The notes under the pieces were generated by a model, which worked only from the letters and a program-made list of their open reading frames with translations, had not been told where the DNA came from and did not search any database. Of a stretch of 64,000 nt of DNA, positions 7,722-14,631 are shown in pieces; the first letter of the stretch is position 1; each line of letters opens with the position of its first letter. The stretch is taken from NCBI GenBank assembly GCA_025360105.1, contig JANYCT010000051.1, positions 62,001 through 126,000 on the forward strand, in the 5' to 3' direction. Source of the DNA: Actinomycetes bacterium (GTDB lineage: Bacteria; Actinomycetota; Acidimicrobiia; Acidimicrobiales; Ilumatobacteraceae). The position numbers and the translations under genes are program-made.

Positions 7722-9008
7722 ATGGAGACGACCCCGCGGCTTGACGACGTCGAGAAGGTTCCATCACGACCGCGTCGCGCCTCCGCAGATCAGAACGCTG
7801 TCGAGGTCGAGCGGTTCTTCGCAGCGCTGCGGGCCGCACAAGTCGGCTTCATGGAGGCTGTCGGGCAGGCCCAGGCCGAACTTGGCCGTGACTCGGGCCA
7901 GCTCTCGCACGTGGCCGCGATTCAGGGCCGCCTGACCCGACAGTTTTTCGATGCCCAGCGCTCGATCATGATGCGCCGTGCCGAGGTCGACGCCGAAGTC
8001 GCGCTCATCGGGGCAACGGCCGAGGAGCAGGCCGATGAGCTGGTTTCGGCTGCTCGCGCGAAAGCGACAGCGAGTGCTCTGCACGAACGCTCGACGGTTC
8101 CGGCGTCGCGTCGATGTCTACCACGGCCGGAAATGTTCGTCAGCACTAGCAGTGTCGACATCGCCGCAGATACTCAGGTCGAACCACCGCAGCGGTCGCC
8201 GCGACAGGAGATCGCTGCGCTCGGCGCCGCGGTCGTTCGCACGATGGCCGATGCCGATTCGCTCGCACGCGTCATCGACGAGGCCTTCGAACCCGACGAC
8301 CCTGATGGCGCCGCTGCGGAGCGGCAGCTCTCACAGCTGCTCGACGCATGGTGGCGCGCCGAGAACCAAGAAGGCCGCGCGATCATTGACGACGCGAACG
8401 CACGCGCCGCGATGCGTCACCATGTCGCCGGCATCGAAGCCAGCGAGATCACTGTCGACATCATCGATACTTTCGACATCGTCGACTCGGAGCCTTCTTT
8501 CGACATAACGCTCGCGACCGACGCAGAGACCGCAACTGAAATCTCCGACGTCGCCGACGTCGCCGACATGTCCGAGATCGCCGACATCTCTGGTGTCGGA
8601 GGGCCCGACGACCAAACGGTCACCTCGGCCGCGCCCACCTCGACGTATCTGCCCGACCTGATGCTTGCTGCGCTCGACACGGCCGATCCCGACGGTTTGC
8701 AATCGTTGCTCGTAGCACTCGCCGCCTCACTCGATGTGCAGCCCGTTGCAACTGTGCGCGCAACGTCGGAAGTCTGCACGGCAGGCATGGCGGATCCGGT
8801 CGACGATTTGGTGATCCGAGCCGATCGCGTCGCTGCCGCCGACGGCGCACCAAGCAATGCCCCCGACGAAACCTTTCGCTCCTTCTGGGTCAAAGGCAAT
8901 ACGCCAGCTGATGACACGAGTGGTTGGGGTTGGATTCCTGTTCATGTGGTGCTGCCGATGATGGCGGTCACCTTCGTGCTCGCCCTTGTATTGGCGTGGA
9001 TCGGTTGA
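7722..9008 (+). CDS. acidic coiled-coil tail-anchored protein, first cluster gene
   Basis: A 428-residue protein without a signal peptide. An Ala/Glu-rich, heptad-like N-terminal part (about residues 20-130, with AVGQAQAELGRDSG and EVDAEVALIGATAEEQADEL) is followed by a very acidic middle of short repeats such as SDVADVADMSEIADIS. One C-terminal hydrophobic helix (VVLPMMAVTFVLALVLAWIG) ends the protein. I infer a cytosolic body held to the membrane by its tail. No family is recognised. The two following genes have the same flavour, suggesting a structural trio associated with the Pst-like permease encoded next. Confidence 0.72.
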   Translation: METTPRLDDVEKVPSRPRRASADQNAVEVERFFAALRAAQVGFMEAVGQAQAELGRDSGQLSHVAAIQGRLTRQFFDAQRSIMMRRAEVDAEVALIGATAEEQADELVSAARAKATASALHERSTVPASRRCLPRPEMFVSTSSVDIAADTQVEPPQRSPRQEIAALGAAVVRTMADADSLARVIDEAFEPDDPDGAAAERQLSQLLDAWWRAENQEGRAIIDDANARAAMRHHVAGIEASEITVDIIDTFDIVDSEPSFDITLATDAETATEISDVADVADMSEIADISGVGGPDDQTVTSAAPTSTYLPDLMLAALDTADPDGLQSLLVALAASLDVQPVATVRATSEVCTAGMADPVDDLVIRADRVAAADGAPSNAPDETFRSFWVKGNTPADDTSGWGWIPVHVVLPMMAVTFVLALVLAWIG

Positions 9009-9015
9009 TGGCACT

Positions 9016-9540
9016 ATGGCTGCGATGAACGGTACGCCGATGAACGGTACGCCGATGAACGGTACGCCGCTGAACGGTACGCCGCTGAATGGTACGTCCA
9101 TGAACGGAACGCACGTCGATAGTTCGCACGCGTTCTCGATGTCGGCGACGGGCAATCACGACGACACTCACGCGCTGCGACCCGAGGCCCTGGCGCCGCT
9201 CGCTGCCGCTCCGTGGCCCGACGTGGCTCGCGACGAACTCGACGCCGAACGCGTGCGTCTCGAGGCCGACATCGCCACTGCGAAGTCACGGGCTGCGTCG
9301 GCGCGGCATCGCGCCGCTCTGCGCGATGCCGAAATGCGCGACGCGTTGCGTGCCGAGATCGCTGCATCGAAGGAGTCGCTCACTGCGATGGAGCGCGAGC
9401 ACGACAACACGATCGCGATGGTTCGCGGCGCGGCCCAAGCCGAGGTCGATCGGATTCTCGCTGCGGCGCATCACGTCGCGGCCGGTCTGAATACCGGAGC
9501 CGCCGGCTCACATCACGCCGAGGTGGACCATGCTGAGTGA
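9016..9540 (+). CDS. coiled-coil protein with N-terminal NGTP repeats
   Basis: A 174-residue protein starting 8 bases after the previous stop. Residues 4-33 are six copies of a pentapeptide (MNGTP, with variants LNGTP, LNGTS, MNGTH) encoded by a 15-base tandem repeat. Residues about 75-155 form a charged Ala/Arg/Glu coiled coil ending in AQAEVDRILAAAHHVAAG, reminiscent of DivIVA or b-subunit stalks. There is no membrane segment. Its 3' end overlaps the next gene by 11 bases, implying cotranslation. Function is unknown. Confidence 0.68.
   Translation: MAAMNGTPMNGTPMNGTPLNGTPLNGTSMNGTHVDSSHAFSMSATGNHDDTHALRPEALAPLAAAPWPDVARDELDAERVRLEADIATAKSRAASARHRAALRDAEMRDALRAEIAASKESLTAMEREHDNTIAMVRGAAQAEVDRILAAAHHVAAGLNTGAAGSHHAEVDHAE
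9025..9114 (+). repeat. six 15-base tandem repeats (in frame)
   Basis: The unit ATGAACGGTACGCCG occurs three times exactly, then as CTGAACGGTACGCCG, CTGAATGGTACGTCC and ATGAACGGAACGCAC. It encodes the NGTP-type pentapeptides. In-frame units allow copy-number change without a frameshift, and several units offer an alternative ATG start. Confidence 0.95.
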
Positions 9541-10414
9541 ATCGTCGTCTCCAGTCCACACAGCGACTCGCACCGCCTCGCTGCCACCGCGTGCTGGTAT
9601 TGCCTTGCTCACACTCCAGTTGCGTGCAGCGACGCAGGAGGCAGAGGCCGCCGAGGCCGCTGAATTGGCTGCCGATCACGATGCTGCCCGCGATCAGCTG
9701 CGGGCACGACTCGAACCGCTGATGGCCGAGCGCCGCCAGTCGCTCGACGCAGCGCTCGAGCAGGCACGGTCCGAGGCTTCGGCATCAGTAGCCCACGCGC
9801 ATCGCTCAGCCTCGGAGATCATTGCTGCGGCATCGGCACCAATCGTCGCTGCGTCGGCACCAGTTGTTGCCGCAGTCGCCGCTGCAGCACCCGTTGCCGC
9901 GATCGAGAACACGATCGACGACACGATCGACGACACGATCGAAGACACGATCGAAGATACGGTGACGCCGGCGCCGATCGCCGTGCCCATCGTCGACATC
10001 GCCGAGCCCATCGTCGACATCGCTGCGCCCGTCGAACAACTCGTCGCCCCGCTCGAGGAGATCAAACTCCCGCAGGGCACCATCATCGTGCCGGCCTCTG
10101 CGTTTCCTCCTCCTCCTCCGCCGTCACCGATCGCACCGGCTGCCGCGCAGCCGACCGTCAACTTGGTCATCGATGCCGAGGCATTCGCCAAGGTGTTCGC
10201 CACGGTGTTCGCCACACTGCTCGACGAGCGCCTCAGCACATGGAGTGCGGGTTTGCCCGCAGCACGGCCGATGTATGTTCCCATGCCCATGCAGGCCATT
10301 GCCCCGGCACCTGCCAAGCAGTCGTTCTGGTCGCACGCTCGCCACCCCGATGTGTTGCTGATGGGCGCTGCGATGGTCATCGTCCTCATCGTCCTCGCCG
10401 CGTGGTTGGCCTGA
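9530..10414 (+). CDS. Ala-rich coiled-coil tail-anchored protein
   Basis: A 294-residue protein. An N-terminal coiled coil (about residues 25-105, with QEAEAAEAAELAADHDAARD) precedes a spacer with the acidic repeat NTIDDTIDDTIEDTIEDT near residue 125. A Pro run (PPPPPPSP) and a C-terminal helix VLLMGAAMVIVLIVLAAWLA complete it. The architecture matches the protein at 7722. It ends 7 bases before the PstC-like gene, so it belongs to the same operon. Function is unknown; a scaffold for the adjacent permease is one possibility. Confidence 0.7.
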   Translation: MLSESSSPVHTATRTASLPPRAGIALLTLQLRAATQEAEAAEAAELAADHDAARDQLRARLEPLMAERRQSLDAALEQARSEASASVAHAHRSASEIIAAASAPIVAASAPVVAAVAAAAPVAAIENTIDDTIDDTIEDTIEDTVTPAPIAVPIVDIAEPIVDIAAPVEQLVAPLEEIKLPQGTIIVPASAFPPPPPPSPIAPAAAQPTVNLVIDAEAFAKVFATVFATLLDERLSTWSAGLPAARPMYVPMPMQAIAPAPAKQSFWSHARHPDVLLMGAAMVIVLIVLAAWLA

Positions 10415-10421
10415 GACACAC

Positions 10422-11444
10422 ATGGATGTGACGATGATCCCCGAGGCGATCGATGCTGACGCGCCCGCGCCCACACCGCGCAAGCTCGTCGCCACCGATG
10501 GTCGCAGCGACCGCATCTTTCACAAGGGAGCCTCGTTCAGCGGCGTGCTGGTCATGGCGATCATGGTCGCCGTGGGGATGTTCCTCGCTATCGAGGCGGC
10601 GCAGGCGCTGCGTGTCACCGGCCTCTCGTTTCTCACGACATCGGAATGGCAGCCCGATCGCAACAAGTTCGGTATCGCAGCCGTTCTCCTCGGCACGGTA
10701 TTGATCGCTCTGGTGGCCGGTGTGATCGCGCTGCCCATCGCCATTGCGACTGCGTTGTTCATCACCGAGGTTGCGCCCGTGTGGCTCAAGGCCTCGCTCG
10801 TTGCTTTGGTCGATCTCATGGCCGCTGTACCGAGCGTGGTGTATGGGCTCTGGGGATTGTTTCTTTTGCAAGGAAACATCGTCGGGCTCTCGCGATGGAT
10901 CAATGGATGGTTCGGGTGGATTCCCTTCTTTCATGTCGCGCGCGCCGATCCAAACAGCCCGTTGTCGAGTGCAAGCGTCTACACCGCCTCCACATTTATC
11001 GCCGGTGTCGTCGTCGCGATGATGGTCATGCCCATCCAGTGCGTGGTCATGCGTGAGGTCTTTTCGCAGGTGCCCGGCGGCGAGCGCGAGGGCGCTTTCG
11101 CTCTGGGGTCTACCCGGTGGGGAATGATCCGCGTGGTGGCCCTGCCGTTCGGCCGCGGCGGCATCATCGGCGGCACGATGCTCGGCTTGGGCCGGGCGCT
11201 CGGCGAGACCATCGCTGTCTTGCTCATCATCTCGCCTCGCTTCGACATTAACTTCCACATTCTCGAAGCCGGCAGCAACTCGGTGTCGAGCCTGATTGCG
11301 TTGCGCTACAGCGAGTCGTCGGGCTTCGGTCTTTCGGCGCTGATGGCTGCGGGTCTGGCGCTGTTTGCGCTCACGCTCGTCGTCAACTTCACCGCATCGT
11401 GGTTCGTTGCCAGGTCGCGCTCGGGAGCGAGTAGCGAAGCATGA
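10422..11444 (+). CDS. PstC-like ABC permease (second Pst set)
   Basis: A 340-residue inner-membrane permease of the phosphate-type BPD_transp_1 family. After a ~35-residue N-terminal tail come about six membrane segments. The ATPase-docking EAA loop reads REGAFALGSTRWGMIRVVALP, given here as GAFALGSTRWGM, followed by GLGRALGETIAVLLI. The sequence is diverged from the canonical PstC at 29016 but keeps its layout. It overlaps the PstA-like gene by 4 bases (ATGA). It presumably forms a heterodimer with that protein and uses the ATPase encoded at 20117. The substrate is inferred to be phosphate or a related oxyanion. Confidence 0.88.
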   Translation: MDVTMIPEAIDADAPAPTPRKLVATDGRSDRIFHKGASFSGVLVMAIMVAVGMFLAIEAAQALRVTGLSFLTTSEWQPDRNKFGIAAVLLGTVLIALVAGVIALPIAIATALFITEVAPVWLKASLVALVDLMAAVPSVVYGLWGLFLLQGNIVGLSRWINGWFGWIPFFHVARADPNSPLSSASVYTASTFIAGVVVAMMVMPIQCVVMREVFSQVPGGEREGAFALGSTRWGMIRVVALPFGRGGIIGGTMLGLGRALGETIAVLLIISPRFDINFHILEAGSNSVSSLIALRYSESSGFGLSALMAAGLALFALTLVVNFTASWFVARSRSGASSEA

Positions 11445-12811
11445 CCGACACCATCATCACTCCTGCCGTCGACATCGACGATGTTGGTTCGCACCTGAGT
11501 GCCTCGCTTACGGCGCGGCGCATCGAGGTCGACGGCCCGAGCTCAACATCGCGCGACGACAGCGCGACCACCGTCATCCCCAAGCGGTCCGGTGCCCCGG
11601 CCACCAACTATCAGACGAGGCGCGCGCTCGGGCGGGCGTCACGTCAGGACCTGATGCTGATGGCTGGCGCGGGCGTCAGTGCGCTCTGCACCACGATGCT
11701 GCTTTTCGGCCGCCTCACGCCGATGCAGGGCACGCTCGGATTTATGGTCGTCGGCTTCGGCATTTTCGTCGCTACCTACGCCGTGCTGGTGTCGCTCACC
11801 GAAGATCGTCAAGCCGTGATCGACCGGGTGATGGCGGTGATGCTCACCTCCGCCGCAGTGCTGGCCGGTGGTGCACTGTTCTCGGTGGTGGTCTTCACGC
11901 TGTGGCGGGGCCGGCAGGCGTTGTTGAAATCGAACTTCTATCTCGAGGACATGAGCCGCACGGGCCCGCTCGATCCACTCAGCCAGGGTGGCATCGCCCA
12001 CGCCATCGTCGGCACGTTGATCATGATCACCCTTGCGTTGATCATCACCGTGCCGCTCGCCCTTGCGTGCGCGGTGTTTCTCAACGAAACCGGTGGCCGC
12101 ACCGCAGGCCTAGTGCGCACCGTCGTCACCGCGATGACGGCTCTGCCATCGATCCTTGCCGGCCTGTTCATCTTCGCCACCTGGATCCTCATCCTCGGTT
12201 TCGAACGCTCGGGTTTGGCCGCGGCGATTGCGATCAGCATCATGATGCTGCCGATTATTATTCGATCGGCCGACCTGGTCTTGCGGCTCGTGCCCGGCAA
12301 CCTGCGCGAAGCATCGTCGGCACTCGGTGCGCCGCACTGGCGCACGGTGTGGCACATTGTGTTGCCCACTGGCCGTTCTGGTCTCACTACGGCCGTCATC
12401 CTCGGCGTGGCCCGCGGCATTGGCGAAACGGCTCCCGTTCTGCTCACCGCTGGATTCACCTCGACCATGAATGTCGATCCCGTGAAGGGTCCGATGGTGT
12501 CGCTGCCCCTCGCTGCGTTCGAGTTCGTTCGTTCGCCCCAGCCGGCCCTGGTGGCTCGCGGCTTCGCCACCGCAGCAGTGTTGATGATCCTCGTCCTCAT
12601 TTTGTTCACCATTGCCCGCATCATCGGCGGCCGTCCGGCAGGCCGCCTCTCGAAGCGTCAAGCCCGCGCTGCGCTGGTGCACTCGGCGCACGACCGCGAG
12701 CGCATTGATGCCCGCAACCAAGCCAAGCGGCAGCCTGCTGCGCGCCAACCAGAGAATCGCCATCCCGACGGCCCGTTCCCCGACGGCCCATTCAACGAGG
12801 TGCTCGTATGA
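11441..12811 (+). CDS. PstA-like ABC permease with extra N- and C-terminal parts
   Basis: A 456-residue permease, well above the ~290 usual for PstA. About 60 polar residues and two additional membrane segments (residues ~70-120) precede the standard BPD_transp_1 core. The EAA loop is REASSALGAPHWRTVWHIVL, followed by GVARGIGETAPVLL as in PstA. The C-terminus adds ~55 hydrophilic, Arg/Pro-rich residues. The 4-base overlaps on both sides place it between the PstC-like gene and a PstS-like surface protein. The extensions may contact the coiled-coil proteins encoded upstream; that is inference. Confidence 0.88.
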   Translation: MTDTIITPAVDIDDVGSHLSASLTARRIEVDGPSSTSRDDSATTVIPKRSGAPATNYQTRRALGRASRQDLMLMAGAGVSALCTTMLLFGRLTPMQGTLGFMVVGFGIFVATYAVLVSLTEDRQAVIDRVMAVMLTSAAVLAGGALFSVVVFTLWRGRQALLKSNFYLEDMSRTGPLDPLSQGGIAHAIVGTLIMITLALIITVPLALACAVFLNETGGRTAGLVRTVVTAMTALPSILAGLFIFATWILILGFERSGLAAAIAISIMMLPIIIRSADLVLRLVPGNLREASSALGAPHWRTVWHIVLPTGRSGLTTAVILGVARGIGETAPVLLTAGFTSTMNVDPVKGPMVSLPLAAFEFVRSPQPALVARGFATAAVLMILVLILFTIARIIGGRPAGRLSKRQARAALVHSAHDRERIDARNQAKRQPAARQPENRHPDGPFPDGPFNEVLV

Positions 12812-14631
12812 GCCAGACACTCCATCCAACACGCCGGCGGTCACTCCGCCTGGCAGCGCTCGTCATCACCGGCGTCGCCGTTAGTGGAATCTCACTTCCG
12901 AGCGCCAGCGCTGATGGTTATCAGCGAATCTCGGGCGAGGGCTCGTCGTGGGCCGCGAACGCCATCGACGCGATGCGCGTGAACGTTCGTCAGTTCGGCA
13001 TCACCGTTGACTACAACCCCAGCGGATCAAGCGCCGGCCGCAAGAACTATCTGAACGGAACCGTCGATTTCGCTGCGTCGGACATTCCCTTCCAGTTCAA
13101 TCCGCAAGACGGTTCTGCACCTGAGAATCCAGCGCCCGGCAGCTACGCGTATATGCCCGTTACCGCTGGTGGTACCGCGTTCATGTACAACCTGATCATC
13201 AACGGCAAGCGCGTCACCAACCTGCGCCTGTCGGGCGAGAACGTCTCGAAGATCTTCACCGGTGTGATCACCCAGTGGAACGATCCTGCGATTCAAGCCG
13301 ACAATCCCGGTCTCGTGATGCCCGCTCGCACCGTGGTGCCGGTGGTGCGATCCGACGGCTCGGGCTCCACTGCGCAATTCACGCTGTGGATGATCGACCG
13401 CTTCCCAGCGATCTGGAACGCGTACTGCAAAGTGTCGGGTCGCGCGCCAGCCTGCGGCGACACATCGTTCTACCCAACGGTGCCCGGAATGATCTCGCAA
13501 TCGGGTGACCTCGGCATCGCGGGCTACGTGAGCCAGGGCTTTGCCGAAGGTGCGATTGGCTACGTGAACTACTCGTACGCGCTGGGTTCACAGTTCCCGG
13601 TGGCCAAGGTGCTCAATGCCGGTGGTTACTACACCGAGCCCACACCGCAGAACGTTGCTGTGTCGCTGCTACAGGCGCAAATCAACACCGATTCCAGTAA
13701 CCCGCAGAAGTATCTCACGCAGAACCTCACGGGTGTGTATACCGACACCGACCCACGCAGCTATCAGCTCTCATCGTATTCATACATGATCCTGCCGACG
13801 GTCGTTGCGGGTCAGTTCAACCTCGACAAGGGCAAGACGCTCGGCGCGTTCTCGTATTATGCGATGTGTCAGGCCCAGCAGGATTCAGCGTCGCTCGGGT
13901 ATTCACCAATGCCGCTGAACTTGGTGCAGGCGGGTTTCGAACAGATCCGCAAGATCCCCGGGGTCGTGGTCCAAGACATCGACATCACTACGTGTAAGAA
14001 CCCGGCATTCGGGCCCGACGGCACGAACCTGCTCGCACAAAACGCGCCGCAGCCATTGGCGTGCGACAAGCAAGGCATCGCGACGCAATGTCCCAATGGA
14101 ACCGCTGGATTGGCCAACGTCCCGACCGCGGTCTCAGGTGGTGGCGGTGCGACGGGTGGCGGTGCGACGGGTGGCGGTGCAGCGACGGGTGGCGGTGCAG
14201 CGACGGGTGGCGGTGCAACCGGAGGCGGTGCGACGGGTGGCGGCGCAACCGGAGGCGGCGCGGCAACCGGTGGCGGTGCGACGGGTGGCGGTGCGACGGG
14301 TGGCGGCGCCACGGGCGGAACTGCGACCACGATCGCGGGGGGCGCAGCCACGGGTGGCGGCGCGGCGACGGGTGACACCACCGGTCAGATCTGCGATGCC
14401 GACACAGGGATTTGCGGTGGCGGTGGCGCGTCGGCGGGCGGTGCAACAGCGGGTGGGGCATCTGCCGGTGGCGGTGCGTCGGTCGGCGCAGTGCTACCGA
14501 CGACACTCACTCAATCCTCTGGCTGGACGGCATCGCTCACCTTGGTGCTGCTCGTCATTGCGCTCGTACTCGCACTCATCCTCGCTCCGGCGATCGCGTG
14601 GCGATATTTCTCGAACAAGAGCACTGCATGA
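12808..14631 (+). CDS. membrane-anchored PstS-like protein with Gly-Ala-Thr stalk
   Basis: A 607-residue exported protein. A signal peptide spans residues 1-36 (RRRSLRLAALVITGVAVSG). A PstS-fold domain at ~38-400 keeps all four phosphate-binding loops: SGEGS at 42-46, SGSSAGRK at 72-79, DFAASD at 87-92 and RSDGSGS at 181-187. Residues ~440-525 are a GGGATGGGAT repeat, probably a flexible stalk. The C-terminus has one membrane helix and a short basic tail, so the protein should stand on the outer face of the membrane rather than be a lipoprotein. It overlaps both neighbours by 4 bases. Confidence 0.87.
   Translation: MSQTLHPTRRRSLRLAALVITGVAVSGISLPSASADGYQRISGEGSSWAANAIDAMRVNVRQFGITVDYNPSGSSAGRKNYLNGTVDFAASDIPFQFNPQDGSAPENPAPGSYAYMPVTAGGTAFMYNLIINGKRVTNLRLSGENVSKIFTGVITQWNDPAIQADNPGLVMPARTVVPVVRSDGSGSTAQFTLWMIDRFPAIWNAYCKVSGRAPACGDTSFYPTVPGMISQSGDLGIAGYVSQGFAEGAIGYVNYSYALGSQFPVAKVLNAGGYYTEPTPQNVAVSLLQAQINTDSSNPQKYLTQNLTGVYTDTDPRSYQLSSYSYMILPTVVAGQFNLDKGKTLGAFSYYAMCQAQQDSASLGYSPMPLNLVQAGFEQIRKIPGVVVQDIDITTCKNPAFGPDGTNLLAQNAPQPLACDKQGIATQCPNGTAGLANVPTAVSGGGGATGGGATGGGAATGGGAATGGGATGGGATGGGATGGGAATGGGATGGGATGGGATGGTATTIAGGAATGGGAATGDTTGQICDADTGICGGGGASAGGATAGGASAGGGASVGAVLPTTLTQSSGWTASLTLVLLVIALVLALILAPAIAWRYFSNKSTA
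14137..14373 (+). repeat. GC-rich in-frame repeat encoding a GGGAT stalk
   Basis: Imperfect tandem copies of a 12-15 base unit like GGTGGCGGTGCGACG encode alternating GGGAT and GGGAAT units. The number of units is likely to vary between strains. Confidence 0.9.

Noticed and set aside
9025-9114. CRISPR-like repeats
   Set aside because: The units are contiguous 15-mers without spacers and lie within a coding frame.
13869-14381. Minus-strand frame coding for PPVAPPPVA repeats
   Set aside because: It is the complement of the GGGAT repeat of the PstS-like gene; regular composition comes from the repeat, not from selection for a protein.
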